Shown here piece after piece: positions 15,888 through 24,219 of a DNA stretch of 64,000 nucleotides. The stretch comes from Gemmatimonadota bacterium (lineage in GTDB: Bacteria > Gemmatimonadota > Gemmatimonadetes > Gemmatimonadales > GWC2-71-9). The notes beneath the pieces are model-generated. The model was not told the DNA's origin. It worked only from the letters and a program-made list of their open reading frames with translations, and ran no database searches. The position numbers and the translations under genes are program-made. Location: contig JADJOM010000002.1 in NCBI GenBank assembly GCA_016713785.1, forward strand, positions 310,001 to 374,000, written 5' to 3'. Numbering within the stretch: position 1 is the first letter of the stretch; every line of letters begins with the position of its first letter.

Positions 15888-18800
15888 TCAGTTCCCGCCC
15901 AGCTGCGCGACCCTGATCCTCGCCCGCTCCACCCGCGCGCGGTAGATCGGTTCCGCGTCGCTCCAGTTCTTGAGCACCTGGCGGTAGCGGGTGACGGCGC
16001 TGTCGCGCTCGCCGGCGGCGTCCCAGGCCAGGGCGCCGAGTTCGAGGAGCTCGGTGGTGGTGGCGTAGGTCTGGGAGGCGTCGAGGCCGCCGCGGCGGGC
16101 GGCGTCGGCCCAGTAGGCGGCCTCGCGGGGGCGGTTGAGGCGGAGCAGGACCTTGGCGAGCTCGATATTGGTGCGGGTATAGCCGCTGGTCGGGCTCCAG
16201 ATGGCCTGCCGGAACTCCGCGGCGGCCTGCTCCAGCTGGCCCCGCGCCGCGTACAGCAGGCCGCGCACATGATGGTGGGCGCGGCCGTCGCGGCCGTAGC
16301 TATTCCGCTGGCCCCACACCTCGAGGCTGTCGGCGATGCGGGGGAGCGGCGCGGTGTCGCCCGCGGCGGCGAGGGCGGTGCTGCGGAGCAGCTGGGTCCA
16401 CACCAGGTTGCGGGCCACCTGCGAGCGGGTGGTGTCCTTGGGGCTGCGCGAGACGGAATCGAAGATGGCCGCCGCGCGGCGGAACTCGCCCAGCTCGTAC
16501 CAGGCCTGCCCCTCGAAGAGGGCGTTGTACGGCGCGGCGCCCCGGGGCGCCTGGGTGTCGAGCGCCCGCAGCCGGTGCGCCCACTCCAGCCCCTCGCGCG
16601 GCTTGCCCTGCATCCGGTGGCTGAGGCTCAGCCACTTGTAGCCCTCACCCGGGAGCTTGCCGTGGGCCAGCTGGGTGTAGTAGCTGTCGGCCGCGGCGAA
16701 GTTGCCCATGCGGAGCCAGACCTGCACCCGGAAGCCGTCGCGCACCAGCCCGGGGTCGCGGGCGATGACGGCCTGGTCGGCGGTGAGCGCCTCGCGGTAC
16801 CGCCCGGCGAGCATGAGCTGCCAGCTGATCTGCCCCGCCGGCCCCGGCGCCTGCGGCTGGGCCCGCTGCCACTCCTCCGCGGTGCGGATGGCCGCCGGCA
16901 GCGAGTCCATGTAGTCATAGGTGCCGATGAGCATCAGGTAGGCGATGCAGGCGTGGCAGCGCACCGGCGGGCCGTCCTTCCGCTCGCTGGCCCGGAGCGA
17001 GAGGGAGTCCATCCGGATCACCTTCCGCAGCGGCTCGACCGCGCCCAGGAAGTCGCCGCTCGAGTTCCGCGCCCCCGCGAGCCAGGTGTACCCCTCCGGC
17101 TCGTTGGGATACCGCACGGTGAGGCTCTCCGCGATGGCGATGCGGTTGGGCGCATCCACCGCCGCGCTCCACCCCGCCAGGATGGTGAGCCGCTCCCGCT
17201 CCGACGCCCGCGCCGAGAGCCGCACCGCCCGCTCCAGCCCGCGGATGAGGTTCACGTCGTTGAAGCTCCCCTGCGTGGTGGCCAGCCAGTAGGCGGCCAT
17301 GGCAAAGGTGGAGTCCTCCTGCAGCGCCTGCTCCATCAGCCGGGCCCCGGCCTCGCCGTCGCCGCGGAAGAGGGCGCGCAGCCCCTCCTCGTAGAACCGG
17401 TACGCCACCAGGGAGCGGGTGGTGACGTCGGCGATGCTGCCGCTGGCGGTGCTGTCGAGCCCGGCGGTGATGCTGCGCCGTGCCTCCTCCACCAGCCCGA
17501 AGAGGTCCCCCGACTCGGACGAGTAGCTCTCGATCACGCTGCCGGTGGCGAGGCTGGTGCGGTTGAGGTCGAGCCGGAGCCGGCCGTCGGGCCGGCGATA
17601 GAGCGCGCCGTCGAGCAGCTCGGTGGCGCCGGCCGCCCGCGCCGCGCGCACCGCGCTGGCCGCCGAGTCGCCGGTGCCCCCCGCCGCCTGCGCCATCAGC
17701 TCGTACATCCGCGCGGTGCTGATCACCTGCAGCGAGCGGCTGCGGGCCAGGTCGGTGGCGAGCATGTCGCCGAGCGGCCGCGCCAGGCCCTCGCCGCTCC
17801 GGGTGTAGTCCTTGATCATCCCCACCGCCACCACCGGCGCCGCGACCCCCGCCCCCATCCGGTCCCGGAACACCCGCACCCGCAGCACCCCCGCCAGCAC
17901 CAGGCCGAGCACCACGCCGATGGCGATGCCGAGCCTGGTCGAGGTGCGCTTGAGGAAAGGTTTGGCGGTAGGGCGGTACGGCGGTACGGCGGTAGCGCCC
18001 GCGACGGGCGCGCGCTCGGGGACGGGGCGGGGACGGGCGTACTCGTCGGTGTAGCCGGAGATGAGCTTGCGGCCCGAGGGCTCCGGCACCGGCGCCGGCC
18101 GGGTGACGGCGGGGGTGCCGGGAATGGTGGAGACGGGGACGGCGGGGAGGGCGGTCGAACGGTCAGACGGACGGACGGTCAGTGTGTCGGGGCCATCCGA
18201 CCGTCCGACCGTCCGACCGACCGCTTCCCCCACTCTCTCGCCCCCGGGTCGCGCTGACGCGCTCCCGAAGGGGGCTCGGTCGCCGCTTCCCGCTTCCCGC
18301 AGTTGATCCGCCAGCCGCTTCACCTCCGGCTCCGGCTCCAGCTCCAGCTCCTGCCGCAGCAGCATCTCGTACACCCGGTAGTGCTGCAGGGCGGCGGCGC
18401 GGTCGCCGGCGCTGGCCAGGGCGCGCATGAGGCCGAGCGCGCTCTTGGCGTTGAGCGGGTCGGCGTTGGCGAGGAGGCGCCAGTAGCTCACGGCGGCGCG
18501 GGGGTCGCCGGCGGCGGAGGTGTCCTGGGCCAGGCGCTCCAGCGCGGCGATGTAGTCGTGCGCCAGGGCCGTGCGCTCGGTCTCGGCCCAGCGCTCGAAC
18601 TCGGGCGCCTCGTCGAGGTAGATGCCGTCGAGGAAGGGCCCCTGGTAGAGCGCCACCGCGTCGGCGAGGCGCTGCTCCTTGAGTGCCTGGCGGAAGCGGG
18701 CCAGGTCGCTGTCGCAGAGGTCGGGGTTGAGCCGGAGGTCGGTGGTGCCGAGCACCAGGTCTTCGGCGCCGAGGTCGCGGCGCAGGGCGTAGACGGCCTG

Positions 18801-19007
18801 GGCGAGGTTCTTCCGCGCCCGCTCCAGGTCGGACTCGGGCCAGAGCAGGCTCAGCAGCTTCTCGCGCGACAGGCCGCGCTCGCCGGCGGCGGCGAGGAGG
18901 GCGAGCAGCGCCAGGCGGCGGCGCTGCGCGCCGGCACCCGCGGCCGGCGCCCCGCCCCGCTGGATGCCGAGTCCCCCGAAGGTGACGAGCTGGAGCGGGG
19001 GAGTCAC
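15888..19007 (-). CDS. SARP/BTAD-type transcriptional regulator with TPR sensor region
   Basis: A 1039-residue regulator. Residues 1-100 are a winged-helix DNA-binding domain (SREKLLSLLWPESDLERARKNL...YALRRDL), about 100-245 a bacterial transcriptional activation domain (FERWAETERTALAHDYIAALERLA; LQHYRVYEMLLRQELELEPEPEV), then a low-complexity linker, one membrane segment at about 355-375 (LGIAIGVVLGLVLAGVLRV) and a long C-terminal TPR region (LYQ/LARDRG-type helices, VSRSPKD...) to the end. A membrane-tethered activator is implied. The linker is coded by iteron DNA: 17964-17996 and 18180-18304, the latter nearly identical to an intergenic block at 22984-23060. Target genes are unknown. Confidence 0.88.
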   Translation of the reverse strand: MTPPLQLVTFGGLGIQRGGAPAAGAGAQRRRLALLALLAAAGERGLSREKLLSLLWPESDLERARKNLAQAVYALRRDLGAEDLVLGTTDLRLNPDLCDSDLARFRQALKEQRLADAVALYQGPFLDGIYLDEAPEFERWAETERTALAHDYIAALERLAQDTSAAGDPRAAVSYWRLLANADPLNAKSALGLMRALASAGDRAAALQHYRVYEMLLRQELELEPEPEVKRLADQLREAGSGDRAPFGSASARPGGERVGEAVGRTVGRSDGPDTLTVRPSDRSTALPAVPVSTIPGTPAVTRPAPVPEPSGRKLISGYTDEYARPRPVPERAPVAGATAVPPYRPTAKPFLKRTSTRLGIAIGVVLGLVLAGVLRVRVFRDRMGAGVAAPVVAVGMIKDYTRSGEGLARPLGDMLATDLARSRSLQVISTARMYELMAQAAGGTGDSAASAVRAARAAGATELLDGALYRRPDGRLRLDLNRTSLATGSVIESYSSESGDLFGLVEEARRSITAGLDSTASGSIADVTTRSLVAYRFYEEGLRALFRGDGEAGARLMEQALQEDSTFAMAAYWLATTQGSFNDVNLIRGLERAVRLSARASERERLTILAGWSAAVDAPNRIAIAESLTVRYPNEPEGYTWLAGARNSSGDFLGAVEPLRKVIRMDSLSLRASERKDGPPVRCHACIAYLMLIGTYDYMDSLPAAIRTAEEWQRAQPQAPGPAGQISWQLMLAGRYREALTADQAVIARDPGLVRDGFRVQVWLRMGNFAAADSYYTQLAHGKLPGEGYKWLSLSHRMQGKPREGLEWAHRLRALDTQAPRGAAPYNALFEGQAWYELGEFRRAAAIFDSVSRSPKDTTRSQVARNLVWTQLLRSTALAAAGDTAPLPRIADSLEVWGQRNSYGRDGRAHHHVRGLLYAARGQLEQAAAEFRQAIWSPTSGYTRTNIELAKVLLRLNRPREAAYWADAARRGGLDASQTYATTTELLELGALAWDAAGERDSAVTRYRQVLKNWSDAEPIYRARVERARIRVAQLGGN

Positions 19008-19659
19008 GCGGCGCCGGCGAGCGCCTCGAGGGCGCGGCTCAGGTTGGCCCGGGCGCGGGCCTCGAAGCGGGCCCGGAACGGCGCGGTGCTATAGATGAAG
19101 GGGCGGGAGAGGAAGCGCTCGAGCACCGCGCCGCGGCCGGCCGCGAAATCCGCCGCCGGCACCGAGGCGTACTCATCGCGGATCTGCCGCTCGTACTCGT
19201 CGTAGCGCGCCGGGACCGAGCCGAGGATGGCGAGGTCGATGTCGACCAGGAGCGCCTCCGCGGGGGTGGCGGGGGGGAGGTCGTGCCGGGTGGCGAGAAT
19301 CAGCCGCTCGATGCGCCGGGCGGTGTCGGGCGCCGCGCCGGCCCCGCGCACCACCTCCGAGGCCCACGCCGCGCTGGCCTGCTCGTTGTCGGAGCGACGG
19401 GTGTCGTACACCGCGTCATGGAACCAGAGCGCCACCGCCACCTCCCCTCCGGCCACTCCCCCCGCCTCCGCCAGCTCCCCCGCCTCATCCAGCCGCTCGA
19501 AACACTCCCCAGGTGCTGCAGGGAATGGTAGGCGCGGCCGGGGGCGCGGTACGCCGCGATCACCTGGTCCCTGACGCCGGGCGCGGGGGCCGGGAGGCCG
19601 AGAGCGGCCCAGCTCCGGTCCCATCGGGTGGCCGCGTCGAAAGGCATGCCAGTCAACAC
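19004..19659 (-). CDS. HD-superfamily phosphohydrolase, one frameshift
   Basis: Predicted metal-dependent phosphohydrolase of the small HD family. The N-terminus (MPFDAATRWDRSWAALGLP...YHSLQHLG, from ATG 19647 or 19659) and the rest (ECFERLDEAGELAEAGG...ALWFHDAVYD...DNEQASA...LVDIDLAILGS) are in different frames. The junction is the CCCC run at 19507-19510; adding one base there restores a single protein of about 217 residues with YH, H, HD and D metal ligands in family order. It overlaps the BTAD gene by 4 bases. Either a consensus error or a recent null allele. Confidence 0.8.
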
Positions 19660-19758
19660 GTTGCGTCAGGTGATCGGCAGGTGATCGAGGGGTGGAGCCG
19701 AATTCATTGGCAGGTGACCGTCGGGCCTATTGTAGCCCGCGTGGCAGATGGGAGCAAG

Positions 19759-19835
19759 CGGCGGTTCGGCGGTTCGACGGTTCGGCGGTTCGGCGGTTCG
19801 ACGGTTCGACGGTTCGGCGGTTCGGCGGTGCGGTT
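19759..19835. repeat. CGGCGGTT/CGACGGTT octamer array
   Basis: About nine tandem 8-bp units alternate between CGGCGGTT and CGACGGTT. A short complementary arm (GAACCGCCCAACCGCCCG, 19850-19867) follows, so a hairpin can form just ahead of the lipoprotein gene at 19902. This is the second family of iterons (CGGTTCGG type). Confidence 0.9.
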
Positions 19836-19901
19836 CGGGGGGAGGTCACGAACCGCCCAACCGCCCGACACAACACTCAATCAAGTACAGGAGACCAGGC
19901 A

Positions 19902-20477
19902 ATGCGGGGCACCAAGCGGATGGCGACGATGGCGGCCGTGGCGATGCTGACCGCCTGCGGTGGCGATGGCAACGGCAGCGTGGGTCCGGGGAACGGCGGG
20001 GCGGGGTTTTCGGCCGACGTGCAGGGCGATATCGAGACCTCCATCAAGGGCGATGCGCTGTTCGGCAACGCGAGCGACCCGGAGGCGGGGACGATCTTCG
20101 CCATCGAGATGGCGGAAGATGATGCGACCGGCGGCGGGCTGATCCAGCTGATCCGCATCGGCGACGGGGTGCCCGGCGTGGGCACCTACCAGCTGACCGA
20201 CGCGGTGAACGGCACGCCCCAGGAGGGTGACTGGGTGGCGGCGGCGTACGACAGCGACCACGGCCAGCTGACCGCGATCTTCGCCGCCACCAGCGGCTCG
20301 GTGAAGGTGACCCGGAACAGCAACGGGGTGTACGAGGGGACCTTCGACTTCATCGCCATCGGCGGGGCGCTGTCCGACCCGACCACGGAGATGACCATCG
20401 CGGTGAACGGGAAGTTCAAGGCCACCCAGTCGCCCGGCTCGGCGCTGCGCTCGCTGCCGCGGGTGCGGAGCCGGTAA
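19902..20477 (+). CDS. Lipoprotein of unknown function (191 aa)
   Basis: Start ATG 19902 has a strong ribosome binding site (ACAGGAGA, 19887-19894). The signal peptide ends in LTAC (Cys19), a proper lipobox, followed by a Gly/Asn-rich tether (GGDGNGSVGPGNGGAG). The mature part is acidic and beta-rich (GDALFGNASDPEAGTIFAIEM, GVGTYQLTDAV, SGSVKVTRNSNGVYEGTFDFIAIGG), reminiscent of small extracellular barrels, but no family is recognised. It opens a plus-strand series of exported proteins up to 22980, ending in a TAATG overlap with the next gene. Confidence 0.85.
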   Translation: MRGTKRMATMAAVAMLTACGGDGNGSVGPGNGGAGFSADVQGDIETSIKGDALFGNASDPEAGTIFAIEMAEDDATGGGLIQLIRIGDGVPGVGTYQLTDAVNGTPQEGDWVAAAYDSDHGQLTAIFAATSGSVKVTRNSNGVYEGTFDFIAIGGALSDPTTEMTIAVNGKFKATQSPGSALRSLPRVRSR

Positions 20478-20962
20478 TGCGCACGGGCCGCGCCGTGCTC
20501 GGACTCTGCCTGGTGCTCGGGGGGTGCCGCGAGGCGCCCGCCCCGGCCACCCGGGTGGCGGTCCGGCTGGACGGCGGCCCGGCGGCCGGGAGCTACGAGA
20601 GCAGCGCCAGCCGGCCGGCCTGCGTGCTGGCGCCGGCGGGTCCCGGCAGCGTGGCGGTGCAGTACACCGACTGGACCGGCCCCAAGCAGGGGCTGCGCAG
20701 CCTGTCCCTGGTGGTGCCGTCGCCGGCGCGGCCCACCGACTTCTACCTCGGCATGGTGTTCGGCGACTTCTTCGCCGGGCAGGTGCTCGAGATCGACACC
20801 CGCGCGACCACTCCGGTCCCGCGCGGGCATGGCCAGGTCGCGGTGCTGCAGGGCAGCCGCACGACCACCGTGACCGTCACCGGAGAAACCGACAGCGCCG
20901 TGCCCCTCACGGCAACGATCACCTGTCTTCACCCGAATGGAATGGAAGGAACCGACTCATGA
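20477..20962 (+). CDS. Lipoprotein of unknown function (161 aa)
   Basis: It starts on the last base of the preceding stop (TAATG). The lipobox VLGGC (Cys17) ends a short signal peptide, and an Ala/Pro linker follows. The mature domain has paired cysteines far apart (RPACVLAP and ITCLHPNG) that could form a disulfide, and beta-strand-like segments (VAVRLDGGPAAG, GSVAVQYTDW, SLSLVVPSP). The family is unknown. It overlaps the cupredoxin gene by 4 bases (ATGA), so the three genes at 19902-21807 are almost certainly one transcript. Confidence 0.82.
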   Translation: MRTGRAVLGLCLVLGGCREAPAPATRVAVRLDGGPAAGSYESSASRPACVLAPAGPGSVAVQYTDWTGPKQGLRSLSLVVPSPARPTDFYLGMVFGDFFAGQVLEIDTRATTPVPRGHGQVAVLQGSRTTTVTVTGETDSAVPLTATITCLHPNGMEGTDS

Positions 20963-21807
20963 TGCGCGCTCCCCTCTCCCCGACGCGGTACGTGGCCTCC
21001 GTGGTCCTCACCGCCGGCGCCGCCGTGGCCCTGATGGGCATGAGCGGCCCCAAGCCCGCGCCCAAGCCGCCGACAACGCTCCGGATCGTGGCCCGCGACT
21101 ACGGCTACGACGTGCCGGCGAGCGTCCCCTCCGGCCCCACGCGGATCGAGCTGGTGAACAGCGGCCACGACCTGCACCACGCGCAGCTGGTGCGGCTGGA
21201 GCAGGGGAAGACGCTGGCCGACCTGGCCGCCTTCCCGCACGACGCCCCGCCCCCCTCGTGGGTGGTGATGGTGGGCGGGCCCGGCGCGGTCGGCCCCGGC
21301 GACTCGAGCGCGGTGATCCAGACGCTCGCCCCCGGCAGCTACGCGGTGCTGTGCTTCATCCCCGCCGCCGACAACGTGCCGCACGTGGCCAAGGGGATGG
21401 CCGCCGGCTTCACGGTGACCGCCGCCACCAACGGGGCCCGCGCGCCGCAGCCCTCGTCCACGGTGCGGCTGGTGGACTTCGGGTTCGCGCCCTCGCAGCG
21501 GCTCAAGGCCGGGCGGCAGGTGATCCGGGTGGTGAACGACGGCGCCCAGCCGCACGAGATCGTGGTGTTCCAGCTGCTGCCGGGCAAGACCGTGGCCGAC
21601 CTGCAGGCGTGGCAGATGGCGCCCAAGGGCCCGCCGCCGGCCCGCCTGGTGGGCGGCACCGTGGGCCTGGCCCGCGGCCACGAGGCGCTGATGGACCTGA
21701 CGCTCGAGGAAGGGAACTACGTCCTCACCTGCTTCATCCCCGACGCGAAGGACGGGAAGCCGCACTTCATGCACGGGATGACGATGGCGATGACGGTGGG
21801 GCGGTAG
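20959..21807 (+). CDS. Exported protein with two cupredoxin-like domains
   Basis: 282 residues with a signal peptide (about 1-28, SVVLTAGAAVALMGMSG). Two tandem domains share the same plan: an early His (SGHDLHHAQL; GAQPHEIVVFQ) and a late Cys-His-Met cluster (VLCFIPAADNVPHVAKGM; LTCFIPDAKDGKPHFMHGM). This is the His-Cys-His-Met ligand set of type 1 copper proteins, so each domain may bind one copper and move electrons in the periplasm. The start is ATG 20959 or 20962; GGAAGGAA at 20944-20951 is the ribosome binding site. Copper binding is inferred from ligands, not shown. Confidence 0.85.
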   Translation: MMRAPLSPTRYVASVVLTAGAAVALMGMSGPKPAPKPPTTLRIVARDYGYDVPASVPSGPTRIELVNSGHDLHHAQLVRLEQGKTLADLAAFPHDAPPPSWVVMVGGPGAVGPGDSSAVIQTLAPGSYAVLCFIPAADNVPHVAKGMAAGFTVTAATNGARAPQPSSTVRLVDFGFAPSQRLKAGRQVIRVVNDGAQPHEIVVFQLLPGKTVADLQAWQMAPKGPPPARLVGGTVGLARGHEALMDLTLEEGNYVLTCFIPDAKDGKPHFMHGMTMAMTVGR

Positions 21808-21940
21808 GGGCGGTTCGGCGGTACGGCGGTAAGGCGGTAAGGCGGTAAGGCGGTAAGGCGGTAGGACGGTAGGGGGGGATGGTGGAGAGAGGGGAGTTTA
21901 CCGCCCTACCGCCGTACCGCCCTACCGCCAACGTCAGCAC
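21808..21940. repeat. CGGTAGGG-type iteron hairpin
   Basis: About eight GCGGTA(A/C)G units (21810-21872) are followed by a short spacer and then ACCGCCCTACCGCCGTACC units (21900-21928) that are their reverse complement. The same layout is found after the next gene (22305-22447). The position between co-directional genes of one cluster suggests transcript processing or attenuation. Confidence 0.85.
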
Positions 21941-21965
21941 TCAACCAAGTAGAGGAGACCAGACC

Positions 21966-22304
21966 ATGCGACGCACCTCATGGATGGCGATGATGCTGCT
22001 GGCGACCGGCTGCGCGGTGAATCAGGCGGCGGTGGCGACGCCGCGGGCCGCGCTGGGCTTGCCGAGCCGGTTCGAGCCGATGGACCCGACGGCGCGGACC
22101 TGGCCATCGGACACGCTGATCGGGTCGGGGTGCCTGACGACGCTCAAGGACCCGCGCGACGACTCCGAGATCCACGCCGCCCGCGCCGGCGGCGGCCTGG
22201 CCGACTTCCGCATCCAGGACGGCCGCTACGGGGTCCGCCCCGGCGAGCTGCTGCGGGTGGTGTGCAACACGGGGCAGCCGGTGGGGGTGGTGGGGTGGAG
22301 GTAG
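21966..22304 (+). CDS. Small lipoprotein of unknown function (112 aa)
   Basis: ATG 21966 with ribosome binding site AGAGGAGA (21951-21958). A signal peptide ends in ATGC (Cys16), a likely lipobox. The mature protein contains two further cysteines (GSGCLTTL and RVVCNTG) and a segment that looks like a small beta domain (LRDPRDDSEIHAARA, DGRYGVRPGELLRVVC). No family is recognised. Iteron hairpins flank it on both sides. Confidence 0.75.
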   Translation: MRRTSWMAMMLLATGCAVNQAAVATPRAALGLPSRFEPMDPTARTWPSDTLIGSGCLTTLKDPRDDSEIHAARAGGGLADFRIQDGRYGVRPGELLRVVCNTGQPVGVVGWR

Positions 22305-22447
22305 GGCGGTAGGGCGGTAGGGCGGTAGGGCGGTAAGGCGGTAAGGCGGTAAGGCGGTAAGGCGGTAAGGCGGTAGGTTGGTAGGGTGGCACGTGATGGT
22401 GGTCAGCGCGGAGTTTTACCGCCCTACCGCCCTACCGCCTTACCGCC
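22305..22447. repeat. CGGTAGGG-type iteron hairpin
   Basis: About ten GCGGTA(G/A)G units (22303-22376), a 40-base spacer, then ACCGCCCTACCGCCCTACC units (22419-22447). Some units read GGGCGGTA and later ones AGGCGGTA, so the array has two internal sub-types in blocks, a sign of unequal expansion. Confidence 0.85.
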
Positions 22448-22467
22448 AGCACCTCAACGAGGCAACC

Positions 22468-22980
22468 ATGACGGTCGTGATCATCTCCCTCCGCCTGCTG
22501 CACGTGCTGGCGGGGGTGTACTGGGTGGGGAGCGCGTTGTTCCTGGCGCTGGAGGTGGGGCCGAGCCTGGCGGCGACGGGTGCGGCGGGGGGCACGGTGC
22601 TGCTGGAGCTGCGGCGGCGGCGGTATCACCACGGGCTGCTGTACGCGGCGCTGGTGGTGATCGCGAGCGGGCTCGGGCTCTTGTGGATCGTGTCGGGGGG
22701 GATGCGGGCGGCGTGGCTGGCGAGCCCGCCCGGCGTGGCGCTGCTCACCGGCGCCGTGGCGAGCGTGGCGGCGGTGGCGATCGCGCTCACGCGCATCTGG
22801 CCGGCCGGCGACCGGATGGCGGCGCTGATCGAGCTGATCGGCCTGGCCCGGCGGCCGCCCACGGCGGAGGAGCAGGCGACGCTCGGGCGCTACGGCGCCG
22901 AGATGGGGCGGTGGAGCGCGGCGAGCACGGGGTGCCTGCTGGTGGCGGCGGCGGCGATGGGGGTGGCGAGGTACCTCTGA
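22468..22980 (+). CDS. Four-helix integral membrane protein (DUF2269/CopD-like)
   Basis: 170 residues with four hydrophobic helices at about 5-30 (SLRLLHVLAGVYWVGSALFLALEV), 50-75 (YAALVVIASGLGLLWIVSG), 85-110 (GVALLTGAVASVAAVAIALT) and 148-168. His11 in helix 1 and HH at about 52-53 are typical of small putative haem or copper membrane proteins such as DUF2269. Association with the cupredoxin cluster fits a redox role; this is inference. Confidence 0.75.
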   Translation: MTVVIISLRLLHVLAGVYWVGSALFLALEVGPSLAATGAAGGTVLLELRRRRYHHGLLYAALVVIASGLGLLWIVSGGMRAAWLASPPGVALLTGAVASVAAVAIALTRIWPAGDRMAALIELIGLARRPPTAEEQATLGRYGAEMGRWSAASTGCLLVAAAAMGVARYL

Positions 22981-22983
22981 ACT

Positions 22984-23157
22984 GCGGGGAAGCGGGAAGC
23001 GGCGACCGAGCCCCCTTTGGGAGCGCGACAGCGCGACCCGGGGGCGAGGGAGTGCGGGAAGCGGGAAGCGGGAAGAGGGAAAAGGGAAAGGGAAGAGGGA
23101 AGGCGAGGGGAGCTCGCGCCCAATCGCCGAACCGCCGAACCGCCGCCCCCCCCCGCT
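22984..23157. repeat. Composite iteron block with a 70-bp unit shared with the BTAD gene
   Basis: GCGGGAA units flank a unit (about 22997-23050) starting GCGACCGAGCCCCCTTTGGG and containing GCGCGACAGCGCGACCCGGG; the same unit, on the opposite strand with few differences, is inside the coding sequence of the BTAD regulator (18232-18290). After it come further GGGAA units and CCGAACCGCCGAACCGCC. Confidence 0.85.
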
Positions 23158-23158
23158 G

Positions 23159-23428
23159 TCACCGCTGGGTCACCAGGCGATCGTATTCCGCGTGGGAGCC
23201 GATCCAGAACCAGATGACCGTGTCGTCCTGGCGGACGCCGAGGGCGCGGTAGCCCAGGCCGACGCGGACGGAATAGATGGGTTCGGAGGGGTGGACCTGC
23301 TTGAACTGGAGAGCGGAGTGCCACGGGTCCGCGGCGAAGAGGCGATAGGCGAGGCGTGCGCGGGCTCGGACGTCCTCAGGCAGGGCGGCCAGCGCCTTGC
23401 GAAAGCGCTGGGTGGTGCGGGAATTCAC
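23159..23428 (-). CDS. ParE/RelE-superfamily toxin
   Basis: An 89-residue protein starting at GTG 23428, which overlaps the antitoxin stop as GTGA. Sequence hallmarks of the RelE/ParE fold are LAALPEDVRARARLAYRLFAADPWHSALQFKQV, a central strand YSVRVGLGYRALGV and a C-terminal VIWFWIGSHAEYDRLV. It probably acts as an mRNA interferase or gyrase poison; which one cannot be decided from sequence. Type II toxin-antitoxin pairing follows from the upstream partner. Confidence 0.85.
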   Translation of the reverse strand: MNSRTTQRFRKALAALPEDVRARARLAYRLFAADPWHSALQFKQVHPSEPIYSVRVGLGYRALGVRQDDTVIWFWIGSHAEYDRLVTQR

Positions 23429-23643
23429 GGCGCATTCGGATCGAGCGGTTCGGTCTGGCCGGCGCGGTATTCCTCCACGGCCTCGCGGGCGAGGGTGCGG
23501 AGGGTGTCCCCGGAGCGGCCGAGTGCCTCGCGCCAGCGGGGCTCGGCGTGAAGCTCGGCGAGGATCGACGCCGCCAGGGCGTCCTGTTCGGCAGGGGTGA
23601 GGCGCGCCGCGGCGGCAAAGGCCTCTTCCAGCAGCTTGGTCAT
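23425..23643 (-). CDS. Antitoxin of the ParE/RelE-like pair
   Basis: 72 residues, helical and acidic: KLLEEAFAAAARLTPAEQDALAASILAELHAEPRWREALG, then a C-terminal tail (TLAREAVEEYRAG) that would wrap the toxin. The N-terminal helix pair is typical of short antitoxins found before RelE/ParE-type toxins. Gene order antitoxin-toxin with a 4-base overlap is normal for such operons, and the complex probably represses its own promoter. Confidence 0.82.
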   Translation of the reverse strand: MTKLLEEAFAAAARLTPAEQDALAASILAELHAEPRWREALGRSGDTLRTLAREAVEEYRAGQTEPLDPNAP

Positions 23644-23777
23644 CGGGGGCTCCGCTCGGAGACCCCATGAATCTAACGCTCAGGGCGGCCGCGGGCGGAC
23701 CCATTCCGGGCGACGTGGGTCCGCGAAACGCGCCGCGGCTGTGCCGCTCTCACACCTCCGTCGCCACCCACCCCCCC

Positions 23778-23817
23778 CGCTGTCATTCCGAGCCCCGCAG
23801 GGGCGAGGAATCCCTTC
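23778..23817. repeat. Small dispersed hairpin, TCATTCCGAG type
   Basis: GCTGTCATTCCGAGCCCCGC and GGGGCGAGGAATCCC: the arms GAGCCCCGC and GGGGC...GGAAT pair around a short loop. A second copy is at about 24161-24191. Similar short palindromic units are scattered in many high-GC genomes. Confidence 0.6.
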
Positions 23818-23951
23818 GCCGCGAGCTCGCGAGTAAACTCGCGGCTCGGCGGCAGGCGCTAAAGCGCCTGGGGTCTTTCGGCCCGGGGCGGGCAGGGGCT
23901 CGTCGTGCCTCGCTTCAGCGATGGATGCCGAGCCGCGGCTTTAGCCGCGGG
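23818..23951. repeat. Structured 134-bp element, copy A
   Basis: Contains, in order, the stem GCCGCGAG/CTCGCGGC, hairpin GGCGCTAAAGCGCC, hairpin CGCTTCAGCG and hairpin CCGCGGCTTTAGCCGCGG. CGCGGCTCGGC (23840-23850) pairs with GCCGAGCCGCG (23927-23937) and closes the middle. Copies B to E are at 24004, 24220, 25851 and 26018. No transposase is present. Confidence 0.9.
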
Positions 23952-24003
23952 CTCGGGCAGCGGGCAGCGGGAAGAGGGAAGCGTGAAGGCGAGGGGAGTC
24001 CAG

Positions 24004-24138
24004 CGCCGCGAGCGCGCGAGTAAACTCGCGGCTCGGCGGCAGGCGCTAAAGCGCCTGGGCTCTTTCGGCCCGGGGCTGGCAGGGGCTCGTCATGCCTCGC
24101 TTCAGCGATGGATGCCGAGCCGCGGCTTTAACCGCGGG
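24004..24138. repeat. Structured 134-bp element, copy B
   Basis: Same layout as copy A, with AGCGCGCGAG in the first stem and CCGCGGCTTTAACCGCGG as the last hairpin, so one arm base is changed. It is preceded by a GCGGGAA-type block. Confidence 0.9.
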
Positions 24139-24219
24139 AAGCGGGACCGGCCCACGTCTGTCATTCCGAGCCCCGCCGGGGCGAGGAATCCTTGCCCCCT
24201 TCGCCTGGCCGGCTCGGGC

